In this document: positions 24,971-33,499 of the stretch, in pieces
Layout: every line of letters begins with the position of its first letter
Position numbering within the stretch: the first letter of the stretch is position 1
DNA from: CBDBJQ01 sp965206405
GTDB taxonomy: Bacteria > Pseudomonadota > Alphaproteobacteria > UBA8366
Reading direction: 5' to 3'
Length of the DNA: 64,000 nucleotides
NCBI GenBank assembly: GCA_965206405.1
Contig: CBDBJQ010000006.1
Span: 310,001 to 374,000, forward strand
Position numbers and translations under genes: made by a program
Notes under the pieces: generated by a model
What the model was told of the DNA's origin: nothing
What the model saw: only the letters and a program-made list of their open reading frames with translations
Databases searched by the model: none

Positions 24971-25390
24971 ATGATTGTTCCCGCCTTGTGGGCGGGAGCT
25001 GGATCGCTGTCATTGAATGTCCCGGCTTTCACCTATGCGGTGCGCGCCCATTGGGGGATAGAAATCGTTTTGTGCTTTGTCACCTGTCTGTGTGCGATCC
25101 GGGTCTATCGCATAAATGAATGCGGCCTTGATTGGCTGATTTTCCTGCATGAACAGGACGTTCCATTCATCATCCGGGTAAAATCGAACCAATAGGTGAC
25201 AGGCGAAGATGGCGCCCGCCAAAGTTTGAGGACCTTGCTGCGCACCCGTCGTGGCCCGCGAACATTCACCGCCCACTTCGGAACGACTGGGGACACCACG
25301 CCGGTTTGGCTGAACTTCGCAGCCAAGCGCATTAGGGGGAAGGAACTGCTCATCGTGGTGAGCAACCAACCGGTTCATCCCATTCGTGCT
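24971..25390 (+). pseudogene. degenerate IS4-type transposase fragment
   Basis: One frame reads an IPALW-like strand (MIVPALW), then LDWLIFLHEQDVPFIIRVKSN, an in-frame TAG at 25193-25195, and continues with GARQSLRTLL, FTAHFG and KELLIVVSNQ. This order resembles the Asp-containing central and C-terminal part of IS4-family transposases. N-terminus, terminal repeats and intact frame are absent. A scar rather than an active element. Family assignment is by eye. Confidence 0.55.
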
Positions 25391-26416
25391 TCAGTTGCCG
25401 CCTGTATTGAGACGGTCCTGGAGTTCCGCCAATCGGGTCATCAAGTTGTCGAAGGAAACGACATCTGACTGGAACAGACCGGCTTCGATCATCCTGTAAT
25501 AGTCATCTTTTAATGCATCAAGGGGTGCTCCAGCCGGAACCAGACAGAGGGATCCGTCCACGGCAGTTTGATAGTCAATTACTGAGCCTGCAGCATCCGT
25601 ATCCCGAAAGAAATGTTGCTTATGCTCAGCAACGGCATGCGCCAGTGGGCGGTCATCATAGGCTCTTCTGGCGATCCCAGTCTGGTCAAGGCGCTCAAGA
25701 TCATACCAATGGCGGGCATATCGATCGCCACCTCGAAATGTACCACGCAAGCAATAAGCGTGGATGGCCATTGCCTTCTCCCAGAACGTCCGTTCGGCCT
25801 TCATCACGCGAGGTTGAGCGACAGGAAACACCAGTCCATCGATAGCATCGGCCAAGTCACAAATGACGTGGTGGCGCTCGGCAGGTTCGCCCGTTGAGCG
25901 TGCACCAAATTCCAATAGCACCGTCGGTCGAACATATCCGGTGCCGCCTCTCAAAGCCGGATAGTCGAGATATAGTTGGTCGTTATCTAGGCGTAGTCGC
26001 GCACCGACGTCGTCCTTCTGGATCTTGTTTTCGAGAATAGGGACAACCTCTTTGGCTATCCATTTGGACAATCGGCCCTGGATAGCCACTGCCCATTTCT
26101 TCGCCTGGGAACGGTTTGGCGGATAGGGCCTCGTCGGATCATCGATAAGATCCGGAATGATCTTCCGAATATCGCAAGTGACGTCGATATCCTCTGAAAA
26201 GCGGTCAATCGCCTTGTAAACCTTCGACAGAGACGTGCCGCCCTTGAACACCAGACTCTCTGCGAGCGCACCGTCAAAGAGGATGTTCAATGCCCAGACA
26301 ACCCAAATGTCCTTTTCCAATAGGTCCGAGGGCCGCCCCAGTTTGGAGGCGGCCGTTTCTAGTGCATCTATCTTGTCTGTTTCAGACAGCGCGAAGTAGG
26401 TCGTTGGGTCTGCCAT
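25391..26416 (-). CDS. abiEii: AbiEii-type nucleotidyltransferase toxin
   Basis: 341-residue toxin of the AbiEi/AbiEii system. Conserved motifs: LLEKDIWV (33-39), FKGGTSLSK (57-65, nucleotide-binding), RFSEDIDV (72-79, metal-binding aspartates) and ERTFWEKAMAIH. AbiEii enzymes are bacteriostatic nucleotidyltransferases that cause abortive infection on phage attack; GTP use is reported for the family. The start overlaps the antitoxin stop by one base (TAATG). Flanked on both sides by transposase scars, consistent with horizontal arrival. Confidence 0.9.
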   Translation of the reverse strand: MADPTTYFALSETDKIDALETAASKLGRPSDLLEKDIWVVWALNILFDGALAESLVFKGGTSLSKVYKAIDRFSEDIDVTCDIRKIIPDLIDDPTRPYPPNRSQAKKWAVAIQGRLSKWIAKEVVPILENKIQKDDVGARLRLDNDQLYLDYPALRGGTGYVRPTVLLEFGARSTGEPAERHHVICDLADAIDGLVFPVAQPRVMKAERTFWEKAMAIHAYCLRGTFRGGDRYARHWYDLERLDQTGIARRAYDDRPLAHAVAEHKQHFFRDTDAAGSVIDYQTAVDGSLCLVPAGAPLDALKDDYYRMIEAGLFQSDVVSFDNLMTRLAELQDRLNTGGN

Positions 26417-27009
26417 TACGCTACCGCAAGAACGCTAAGCTCTTTGGCAAGCCATGTCGGTGTACCAGCCCGCAAAGCAAAGAGCTCCTTCCGCTCTTCT
26501 GCGTTGAGTTGGGATTTGAGCCGATGCAAGACATGCTTGGCTTCGGTTTCCCCATAATATGCCATTGCTCTGAGAGCATCCCCCGCCCTGCTTTGCGGTG
26601 CACGCAGCTGCCAGTTTGGGACATGGCGCAGTTCCACACTTTGAGCGCCCAGTTTGAGGTGGCGGCTTGGACCAGACGTCCAATACACCTGTCGTATCGG
26701 GTTTTGTGTGCTTAGCCCAAGCATATTGGCGGCTGACGCACCGCTTGACGAAACGATTTCGCCCGTGCGCACGGCGATGTTTTCAATAACTGCCTGAACT
26801 GATGGCGCGCGTTCGCCAAAACGTGTCTTTACGGGCAGTGCAAACAAGCCGCGTTTGACGCGAATAAGCTCTCCACGCCGAACGAGCCGCGACAGTGCTT
26901 GATCAACAGCTGCACGTTCTCCTATGTGCAACAATTCCTTCGCAGAAATCGTCGCGCCTTCTGGCAAATTGGCAGCAAACGCCTTGATGGATTGAGCGGC
27001 CGTGTACAT
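26416..27009 (-). CDS. abiEi: AbiEi-type antitoxin / transcriptional repressor
   Basis: 197-residue protein with an N-terminal winged helix (ISAKELLHIGERAAVDQALSRLVRRGELIRVKRGLFALP, about 22-60) and a C-terminal AbiEi domain (about 75-197). It neutralises AbiEii without stable complex formation (type IV system) and represses its own promoter by binding inverted repeats. CAGGAG lies 7 nt before the ATG at 27009. The promoter directly upstream contains a perfect 10-bp inverted repeat. Confidence 0.88.
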   Translation of the reverse strand: MYTAAQSIKAFAANLPEGATISAKELLHIGERAAVDQALSRLVRRGELIRVKRGLFALPVKTRFGERAPSVQAVIENIAVRTGEIVSSSGASAANMLGLSTQNPIRQVYWTSGPSRHLKLGAQSVELRHVPNWQLRAPQSRAGDALRAMAYYGETEAKHVLHRLKSQLNAEERKELFALRAGTPTWLAKELSVLAVA

Positions 27010-27021
27010 TTCAAACTCCTG

Positions 27022-27058
27022 ATGTCAGAAACATAAGTTATTTTCTGACATGCTGCAA
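27022..27058 (-). promoter_or_regulatory. abiE promoter with palindromic operator
   Basis: Perfect inverted repeat ATGTCAGAAA-N10-TTTCTGACAT at 27022-27051. On the minus strand a -35 TTGCAG (27053-27058) and -10 TATGTT (27030-27035) are separated by 17 bp. The palindrome spans the spacer and the -10, so a bound AbiEi dimer would block RNA polymerase. Only 12 bp separate it from the abiEi start. Confidence 0.75.
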
Positions 27059-27136
27059 CTGAAGCCATATAACCAACAGCTCTGTGGTTATGCGGAACGT
27101 TTTGGAGATATGCCCAAAAGTTGGTGACGGCTGTTT

Positions 27137-27400
27137 TCAGGCGGCGATTTGAATTTGCTTGATGCCGTCTTTGAACTCAACCCCCTGAATGACCTCGGGC
27201 AGACGGTTTGACCCGGATATCTTCCGCCATTTCTTTTTCGCTGACATCATCAGCCTGAAGACCATTGCCAGCGCGGTCTTTCGGTTCAGACACCCCCTGG
27301 TTTTTCGGGTGCGGTTTCGGACCGTGGCGAAGACGCTCTCGATCGGGTTTGTCGTGCGGATGTGCTTCCAATGCTCGGCCGGGAAGTCGTAGAAGGCCAG
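27137..27400 (-). pseudogene. IS256-family transposase C-terminal remnant
   Basis: One minus-strand frame runs from LAFYDFPAEHWKHIRTTNPI through SVFATVRNRT, KTALAMVFRLM and KKKWRKISG to NRLPEVIQGVEFKDGI and a terminal IAA stop. This is the invariant C-terminus of IS256/Mutator-type transposases. About 88 codons remain of roughly 400, without internal stops. The adjoining 27401-27464 reads HDWREDYN on the minus strand, which may be a scrap of an IS3-type transposase. Confidence 0.85.
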
Positions 27401-27464
27401 ATCAGATTGTAGTCCTCTCGCCAGTCGTGCGCATCGTGCTGCAACCCGGAATATCGTGGTAGCG

Positions 27465-28169
27465 TTAAGGAGCTGCGACCACCTCGGCGAGCCAGCCGGT
27501 CAGATCTTCGATCACGTGGTGGATGTGCTCCGCTCCTGCATCGCCGGTGCCGGCAGTGGGAGCCAGCAGGACGGTGACCATACCCATCTCGTGGGCGGGG
27601 CCGAGATTCACGGCCATGTCCTCGATCATCACCGCCCGCTCCGGGCGAATCGCGTGTCGGTCGGCCATGACTCGATAGGGATCCCGCATGGGTTTCGGGA
27701 CATAGTCCGCGGCGGCAATGTCGAAAACGGCCTCAAAGTAATCCGCGATGCCGAGCCGTTCGGTGACCCGGTCGGCATGCTCGGTGGTGGCGTTGGTGTA
27801 GATGACCTTGCGGCCCGGGAGCGCATCGAGCAGGCGGCCGAGTTCGGGATTCGGCGCCAGCACGTCGAGGTCGATGTCGTGCACGAAATTGAGGAAGAGG
27901 TGGGGATCCAGGCCGTGGACCGCCATCAGGCCGCACAGGGTGGTGCCGTGCGGGCGGTAGCGTGTCTTCTGGAGCCGGTACGCCTCGTCGAGATCAACAT
28001 CGAGATACTCGCTGATGAACTCGCCCATGCGGACACGCATCTGGTCGAAGATGTTGGAGGCTGGGTGGTAGAGCGTGTTGTCAAGATCGAACACCCAGGT
28101 TTCGGAATCGATCAGACCCATGGGATCGTTGTCCACGCGGTCGTTCTGGTGATTATTTTGCGGTTGCAC
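27465..28169 (-). CDS. pynA: HAD-family pyrimidine 5'-nucleotidase
   Basis: 234-residue haloacid-dehalogenase phosphatase. Motif I FDLDNTLYHP, motif II VIYTNAT, motif III Lys in YVPKPMRDPY and motif IV MIEDMAVN are present. Family members dephosphorylate UMP/dUMP and modified pyrimidine nucleotides. The GTG at 28169 has GGAG upstream, just past the argB stop; ATG 28121 is the alternative. Its 3' end touches the insertion-sequence debris of the island. Confidence 0.85.
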   Translation of the reverse strand: MQPQNNHQNDRVDNDPMGLIDSETWVFDLDNTLYHPASNIFDQMRVRMGEFISEYLDVDLDEAYRLQKTRYRPHGTTLCGLMAVHGLDPHLFLNFVHDIDLDVLAPNPELGRLLDALPGRKVIYTNATTEHADRVTERLGIADYFEAVFDIAAADYVPKPMRDPYRVMADRHAIRPERAVMIEDMAVNLGPAHEMGMVTVLLAPTAGTGDAGAEHIHHVIEDLTGWLAEVVAAP

Positions 28170-28170
28170 C

Positions 28171-29061
28171 CTAGCTCCGAATCAGCGTTCCAGAGCCGTG
28201 CTCGGTGAACATTTCCAGCAGGATCGCGTGCGGAATCCTGCCGTCGAGGATGACGGCCGCCTCAACGCCGCTGCCGACCGATTCGATGCAGGTCTCAACT
28301 TTCGGGATCATGCCTCCGGAGAGCGTGCCGTCCTTCATCAAGCCTTTCGCCTTGCGCACTGTCAGCTCGGGCACCAGCGCCCCCTTCGTATCGAGAACCC
28401 CCTCGACGTCGGTGAGCAGAAGCAGCCGCGACGCACTGAGCGCGCCGGCGACCGCGCCGGCGACAGTGTCGGCGTTGATGTTGTAGGTGGCACCATCTGA
28501 GCCGAAGCCGATTGGGGCAATCACGGGGATGGTTGCGGCGGCACAGGCATCGGCAGCGATGCTGGCGTCGATGTGCGTGGGTTCGCCGACGAAGCCGAGA
28601 TCGACACGCTTGCCGCCCTTCGCCGGTCTCTTGAGCTTGCGGACCCGAATCATGCCGCCGTCTTTGCCCGACAGGCCGACCGCCCGGCCGCCGGCGGCGG
28701 TGATGTCGGCAACGATGCCCTTGTTGATCTGCCCGGAGAGCACCATCTCGACGACAACTATCGCCTCGGCGGTGGTCACACGCAGACCGTTGACGAATTC
28801 GTTTTCGACACCGACCTTGTCGAGCATGGCCCCGATCTGGGGGCCGCCGCCATGGACGACGACGACGTTGATGCCGACTTGGCGAAGCATGACTATATCG
28901 CTGGCGAAGGCAGCCGACAGCGCTGCATCGCCCATCGCCGCGCCGCCGTACTTCACGACGACGGTCTGGCCGTTGTAGCGCTGCATGAAGGGCAGGGCCT
29001 CGGTCAGGACGCCCGAGCTGACAAGCTGGATCCGGTTCTTTTTGCGGGCATCGTCGGTCAT
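28171..29061 (-). CDS. argB: acetylglutamate kinase
   Basis: 296-residue amino-acid kinase, second step of arginine synthesis. ATP-binding VVKYGGAAMGD near the N-terminus, VVVHGGGPQIGAML and NADTVAGAVAGAL are diagnostic. The ATG at 29061 follows an untranslated gap of 107 nt after engB with no obvious terminator. Co-transcription with the rpmH-yidC-engB genes is common in alphaproteobacteria. Confidence 0.95.
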   Translation of the reverse strand: MTDDARKKNRIQLVSSGVLTEALPFMQRYNGQTVVVKYGGAAMGDAALSAAFASDIVMLRQVGINVVVVHGGGPQIGAMLDKVGVENEFVNGLRVTTAEAIVVVEMVLSGQINKGIVADITAAGGRAVGLSGKDGGMIRVRKLKRPAKGGKRVDLGFVGEPTHIDASIAADACAAATIPVIAPIGFGSDGATYNINADTVAGAVAGALSASRLLLLTDVEGVLDTKGALVPELTVRKAKGLMKDGTLSGGMIPKVETCIESVGSGVEAAVILDGRIPHAILLEMFTEHGSGTLIRS

Positions 29062-29168
29062 GAGTCGATCACGTAAAGCGGCCCAACAGAGGTGAATCGG
29101 AGCGTATTGATGTGTATGGCGGGGTAATCGGGAATTTTAGGTCGAAATCCGTGCCCGTCGCGCTGTTT

Positions 29169-29903
29169 TTAGCGAAAACGCTCCGGTTCTGCCAGCCTCG
29201 CCAGGCTCGCCCGCAATTTCGGAATGCCCGCACCTTTGCGGGCGCTGGTGACCAGGACCTGCGGCATGCCGGCGGCGTATTTGGCGATATGTTTCCCGGT
29301 TTCGGCGATTAGGGCGGCGTGCTTTCCGGCCGGCACCTTGTCGGCCTTGGTGAGTACGATCTGGAAAACCACGGCCGCCTGCTCGAGAAGATCCATGATG
29401 TCGCGGTCGCCGCGGGTAATGCCGCGGCGGGCGTCGACGAGCAGGTAGAGTCGCCGCAGTACCGGCCGGCCCCGCAAATAGTCCCGGACCAACTCGGTCC
29501 AGGCAGCGACTTTCGCCTTTGATGCACTCGCGTAGCCGTATCCGGGCATGTCAACGAGGATCATCCGGCTGTCGAGATCGAAGAAGTTGAGTTGCTGGGT
29601 CCGGCCCGGGGTGTTGCTGGTGCGGGCAAGCGCGTTGCGGCGGGTGAGCGCGTTTAGCAGGCTTGATTTACCGACGTTCGAGCGCCCCGCGAACGCGATT
29701 TCCGGCAGGGTGGCGGGCGGCAGGGAGGCGACATCGCCGGCGGCGGTGGTGAACTGGCACTCGCGGGCGAACAGCCGCCACCCCGCTTCGATCTCCTCCG
29801 GCAAGAAGGTGTCGGGGAGATCTGCCGCTCCGGTGGTCCCGGTGGCCCTAGTGGCCGCGGGTTTTTCTAGGTGGCCGCGGCGGTCCGCTGCATGATTACC
29901 CAT
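29169..29903 (-). CDS. engB: ribosome biogenesis GTP-binding protein EngB/YsxC
   Basis: GTPase of the TrmE-Era-EngA-EngB class needed for 50S assembly. G1 GRSNVGKSS, the G2 region SNTPGRTQQ, G3 DMPGYG and G4 LTKADK are all intact. No ATG, GTG or TTG occurs in frame between the yidC stop (29867) and the conserved domain, so translation most likely starts inside yidC at ATG 29903 (244 residues, 37-nt overlap). This region also holds a duplicated GTGGCCGCGG block; the N-terminal 35 residues are therefore poorly conserved and the start uncertain. Confidence 0.85.
   Translation of the reverse strand: MGNHAADRRGHLEKPAATRATGTTGAADLPDTFLPEEIEAGWRLFARECQFTTAAGDVASLPPATLPEIAFAGRSNVGKSSLLNALTRRNALARTSNTPGRTQQLNFFDLDSRMILVDMPGYGYASASKAKVAAWTELVRDYLRGRPVLRRLYLLVDARRGITRGDRDIMDLLEQAAVVFQIVLTKADKVPAGKHAALIAETGKHIAKYAAGMPQVLVTSARKGAGIPKLRASLARLAEPERFR
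29848..29880. repeat. imperfect tandem repeat across the yidC stop / engB start
   Basis: CTAGTGGCCGCGG (29848-29860) and CTAGGTGGCCGCGG (29867-29880). Each unit contains CTA, the minus-strand TAG stop of yidC; the frame-correct stop is at 29867-29869. Confidence 0.75.
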
Positions 29904-31687
29904 TGCTGGCCCATCGACAGCAGGTTGTTCCAGGCCCAGTAGATCACCAGCCCGGCCGGGAACGGCGCCAGGATGAAGGTGAAGATGAGCGGCAGGAAAG
30001 CGAAAATCTTGGCCTGGATAGGATCTGCCGGAGTTGGGTTGAGCCGCTGCTGAAGAAACATTGTCAGCCCCATGATGCAGGGCCACAGCCCGACATTGAG
30101 GAAAGTGAGAACTTCGGGAACACTCCAGTCGACCAGGCCAAAGCCGGTCAGGAGGCCGTAGGGGTCGGGCGCCGACAGATCCTTGATCCATCCGTAGAAT
30201 GGCGCTTGCCGCATCTCGATCGATACGAACAGGACCTTGTAGAGGGCGAAAAACACCGGAATTTGGACAACGATCGGCAGGCAGCCCGAGGCCGGGTTGA
30301 CACCCTCCTGCTTGTAGAGCCCCATCATCGCCTCGTTCATGCGCTGGCGATCCTCGCTGTAGCGCTCCTTGATCTCAACCATCTTCGGCTGGAGTAGCTT
30401 CATCTTGCTCATCGAGCGGTAGGATTTATTGGCCAGCGGGAAGAAAAGAATCTTGATGCAGACGGTCAGGGCGAGAATGGCGAGGCCGAAGTTCCCGAGC
30501 AGATCGTAGAACCAGGCCAGCATGTAGAAGATCGGCTTGGTCAGGAAATACATCACGCCCCAGTCGACCGCCTTGTCGAAACTCTCGACCCCCGCGTGGT
30601 CCCGATATGCGTCAAGGATGCGGGTTTCCTTGGCGCCGGCGAACAGCCGGTCGACGCGTTCGACGGTGTTATTGGGCGCCACAGCGACAGCGCCGCCAAG
30701 ATAATCGGTCTGGAAGACGAACTCGTTGCCGCGCTTGCCGCTCGAGAAACTGGTCCGGATCCGCTCGCCGGCATCGGGAATCAGGGCGACGAGCCAGTAT
30801 TTGTCGGTGAAGCCGATCCAGCCTCCTGTCGTCTCTTGCTGCACTGGCGACAGGACGGCTCCGCTATCCTCGTCGACGAGGTCGTCGTAATCGACCTCCT
30901 GGAGCGTCTTGTCGAAGACGCCGAGCGGGCCCTCGTGCAGGATGTAGAAGCCGAGCGTCTCGGGGATGCCGGTGCGTGAGGAGAGGCCGTAAGGAGAGAG
31001 CGAGACCGTCGCGGCGCTCTTGTTGGCGATCTGCCGCCGGACCGTGATCATGTAGTTTTCGTCAATTTCGAAGTGCTGTTCGAAGCTCAGTCCCTCGCCA
31101 TTGTTCCAGGACAGGGTTACCGGTTCATCCGGGGCGAGCGTGTTTCCGCTCGCTTTCCAGACCGTGCTGCGGTCGGGCAGCTTGACGCCACTGCCAAGCC
31201 AGCCGAACTCCACATAATAAGGCTTGGCCGAGGCAATGGGATGGAGGAGTGCAATTTCCGGACTGTCGGGGTCGAGACTATAGTAGTAATCGGTGAGAAC
31301 GAGATCGTCGATGCGCGCGCCGGTCAGCGAGATCGAGCCGCGCAAACGCGGCGTGTCTATGGCGATACGCGGGGTTTTTTCCAGTGTTGCCGTGCGGTTC
31401 GCAGCAAAGTTGGCGGCGGCCTGACCGGCGACACCGAGCACCGGCCCGCCGACCTGGGTGCCGGGAACCACAGGTGTACCGGCGCCCGGAACCGTCGATG
31501 TGGCGGGGCCGGAGGCCGACGGGACACTGCCGGCGGTAGGCGGGGTTCCCTGCCTGGTCGCCTGCTCCTGCGCCTGTTGCTGGGCCTGCTGCTGTTCGAT
31601 CCTGGGTTTTTCGAAGAAGAAATTCCACGCGAGCAGGATGCTGATCGAGAGAGCGACCGCGAGGAGCAGGTTTTTTTGGTCGGTCAT
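29867..31687 (-). CDS. yidC: membrane protein insertase YidC
   Basis: 606-residue Oxa1/YidC insertase that inserts and folds inner-membrane proteins. An N-terminal anchor (about 7-25), a Pro/Thr/Gln-rich linker, a large periplasmic domain (about 100-350) and the C-terminal five-helix core (MYFLTKPIFYMLAWFYDLLG, GCLPIVVQIPVFFALYKVLF). The start at 31687 overlaps the yidD stop by 4 bp (ATGA). Confidence 0.95.
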   Translation of the reverse strand: MTDQKNLLLAVALSISILLAWNFFFEKPRIEQQQAQQQAQEQATRQGTPPTAGSVPSASGPATSTVPGAGTPVVPGTQVGGPVLGVAGQAAANFAANRTATLEKTPRIAIDTPRLRGSISLTGARIDDLVLTDYYYSLDPDSPEIALLHPIASAKPYYVEFGWLGSGVKLPDRSTVWKASGNTLAPDEPVTLSWNNGEGLSFEQHFEIDENYMITVRRQIANKSAATVSLSPYGLSSRTGIPETLGFYILHEGPLGVFDKTLQEVDYDDLVDEDSGAVLSPVQQETTGGWIGFTDKYWLVALIPDAGERIRTSFSSGKRGNEFVFQTDYLGGAVAVAPNNTVERVDRLFAGAKETRILDAYRDHAGVESFDKAVDWGVMYFLTKPIFYMLAWFYDLLGNFGLAILALTVCIKILFFPLANKSYRSMSKMKLLQPKMVEIKERYSEDRQRMNEAMMGLYKQEGVNPASGCLPIVVQIPVFFALYKVLFVSIEMRQAPFYGWIKDLSAPDPYGLLTGFGLVDWSVPEVLTFLNVGLWPCIMGLTMFLQQRLNPTPADPIQAKIFAFLPLIFTFILAPFPAGLVIYWAWNNLLSMGQQWVIMQRTAAAT

Positions 31688-31953
31688 CGTCCGACGACCT
31701 CTCTGAGGCCCGACCGGGACCCTGTCTTCTCAGGTTCCGGAACCGGATCGAGACCGCTTCCGCCCCAGGGATGGCAGCGCAGGATGCGCCGCGCCGCCAG
31801 CAGGCTCCCCCGTCCGGGGCCGTGCAGCGCGATGGCATCAAGAGTGTAGCGGGAACAGGTTGGCCGGAAGCGGCAGCAGCCGGGGGAAAACCAGGAAAAG
31901 AAGATCTGGTAGCCGCGGATTGCGGTTCGCAGCACCAGGGCGGGGATTGACAT
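31684..31953 (-). CDS. yidD: membrane protein insertion efficiency factor YidD
   Basis: 89-residue amphipathic protein that helps YidC. Family motifs RGYQIFFSWFSPGCCRFRPT, PTCSRY and RCHPWGGSGLDPVP are intact. The ATG at 31953 is five bases after the rnpA stop and begins the conserved region. Confidence 0.93.
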   Translation of the reverse strand: MSIPALVLRTAIRGYQIFFSWFSPGCCRFRPTCSRYTLDAIALHGPGRGSLLAARRILRCHPWGGSGLDPVPEPEKTGSRSGLREVVGR

Positions 31954-31958
31954 AGCGG

Positions 31959-32363
31959 CTACCGTTCTTCGCCGCGCCATGCGGAGAGGCGCCGGAGGGT
32001 AAATTCGAGATCCTGCTTCAACACTGGATAAGCCCGCGCGTTGGTCGTGGCGCGGGCAATCAGGACGTAGTCGAAGCGGGGATCAGCGCGACAAGGCATA
32101 ACCTCCGAGGCGACGGCGCGCAAACGTCGCTTCGCCCGGTTTCGCATGACGGCGTTGCCCACTTTCTTGCTGGCCGTGAAGCCGATATGAAGCATGCGAG
32201 CCGGGTGTGTGTGGCCCGTAGACGCACCGTCTGGGGATGTGCCATCCGGTGTTCGGCGCCGGCAGGCCTGCAGGACGAGTCCCGCTGCCGCGCGGCTTCG
32301 GCCGTGTCTGGCTATCCGGAGAAAATCCCGTCGCCGCTTGAGCGTTTGGACGCCGGTGGCCAC
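31959..32363 (-). CDS. rnpA: ribonuclease P protein component
   Basis: 134-residue basic protein subunit of RNase P, which matures tRNA 5' ends. The RNR signature is KKVGNAVMRNRAKRRLR (about 84-100). GTG at 32363 is chosen: it lies 4 nt past the rpmH stop and starts the conserved TLKRRRDF segment. An insertion of about 12 residues (TPDGTSPDGASTGHT) is unusual for the family and comes from local repeat-like sequence. Confidence 0.9.
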   Translation of the reverse strand: MATGVQTLKRRRDFLRIARHGRSRAAAGLVLQACRRRTPDGTSPDGASTGHTHPARMLHIGFTASKKVGNAVMRNRAKRRLRAVASEVMPCRADPRFDYVLIARATTNARAYPVLKQDLEFTLRRLSAWRGEER

Positions 32364-32367
32364 GGCA

Positions 32368-32502
32368 TCAGGCCGACAGGCGTTTGCGCCCCTTGGCTCG
32401 CCGCCGCGCCAGAATCTGACGGCCGGCACGGGTCGCCATCCGCTTGCGGAAGCCGTGGCGCCGCTTGCGCACGAGGCGGCTAGGCTGAAAGGTTCTCTTC
32501 AT
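32368..32502 (-). CDS. rpmH: 50S ribosomal protein L34
   Basis: 44 codons starting MKRTFQPSRLVRKRRHGFRK and ending KGRKRLSA, the invariant L34 pattern. First gene of the rpmH-rnpA-yidD-yidC operon, 32 nt downstream of a strong promoter. Confidence 0.97.
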   Translation of the reverse strand: MKRTFQPSRLVRKRRHGFRKRMATRAGRQILARRRAKGRKRLSA

Positions 32503-32534
32503 GCTCGGGCTTCCCTGCGAGGCGAACGGGCCGC

Positions 32535-32563
32535 TCTATAAGCCGGGGGCGGATGCGAGTCAA
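32535..32563 (-). promoter_or_regulatory. sigma-70-type promoter of the rpmH operon
   Basis: Minus-strand -35 TTGACT (32558-32563), 17-bp spacer, -10 TATAGA (32535-32540). The -10 lies 32 nt upstream of rpmH. It should drive rpmH, rnpA, yidD, yidC, engB and possibly argB-pynA. Confidence 0.8.
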
Positions 32564-32725
32564 TGCGGTGGCGTGCCGCCGTGCGGTCGCGCCGGCCCGG
32601 TTATGCGCGTCTTTATGTGCGCTCCTGCTGTATTGTGGTAAAACAACGCCGGGCGAGGGCGGCGCCGGATTCGGCGTGTAGGATTCGGCGCCGAGAGCGG
32701 CCGCCGTGCGGCCAAGGGGAGAACA

Positions 32726-33499
32726 ATGAGCGAAATGGATTCGGATCCTGGCCGCAGCGCCGGAGAAAACGGCGGGGGCAAATCGGGTTTTTCCTGGCTG
32801 CGCCTCCTGCCGGTGGCCGTCCTCATCGCTGGCGCAGTCGCCTTCTGGCACTTCAACCTCGACGAGTATGTTTCCTTCGAGACCCTGCGCGAACAGCGCC
32901 AGTGGCTAACCGCAAGCGTCGCCGAATACGGCATCCTGGCAGCGCTGGTCTATCTGGTTGCCTATGCCGTGGCCGTCGCGTTCTCCCTGCCGCTGGGGCT
33001 GTTTCTGTCGCTCACCGGCGGGTTTCTCTTCGGGGAATGGTTCGGGACCCTTTATACGGTAATCGGCGCCACTGCGGGCGCTACGGTTCTGTTCATCATT
33101 GCCAAGAGCGCTCTTGGCGACCTCTTGCGGAAGAAGGCGGGGCCGTGGCTTGCGCGGGTCGAGGCCGGTTTCCAGGAAAATGCCTTTAGCTACCTCCTGG
33201 TGCTGCGGCTTGTCCCGCTATTCCCGTTCTGGGTGGTCAATCTCGTGCCTGCTTTTCTTGGCGTCCCGCTCAGGATCTTTGTCCTCGGCACTTTCTTCGG
33301 CATCCTGCCCGGATCCTTCGTCTACAACCTCACCGGAGCGGGGTTGGGTAGCATCTTCGATAGCGGAGAGACCTTTTCGGCGGGGAGCATCCTTACCCCG
33401 GAAATCATTGCTGCGCTGGTGGGGCTTGCGGTCCTGGCGATGGTGCCGGTGCTCTACCGCAAAATCCGCGGCGCGGCTTCGAACGGGGACGACGCCTAG
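32726..33499 (+). CDS. TVP38/TMEM64 (DedA-like) family membrane protein
   Basis: 257-residue protein with about six membrane segments. The central VTT/SNARE-associated domain is recognisable from SLPLGLFLSLTGGFLFG, GATAGATVLFIIAKSALGD and RLVPLFPFWVVNLVPAFLG. Members are linked to lipid scrambling or membrane homeostasis in general terms. ATG 32726 follows GGGGAGAA. The stop TAG is part of a CTAG that was the target of the neighbouring IS1380-type insertion. Confidence 0.85.
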   Translation: MSEMDSDPGRSAGENGGGKSGFSWLRLLPVAVLIAGAVAFWHFNLDEYVSFETLREQRQWLTASVAEYGILAALVYLVAYAVAVAFSLPLGLFLSLTGGFLFGEWFGTLYTVIGATAGATVLFIIAKSALGDLLRKKAGPWLARVEAGFQENAFSYLLVLRLVPLFPFWVVNLVPAFLGVPLRIFVLGTFFGILPGSFVYNLTGAGLGSIFDSGETFSAGSILTPEIIAALVGLAVLAMVPVLYRKIRGAASNGDDA

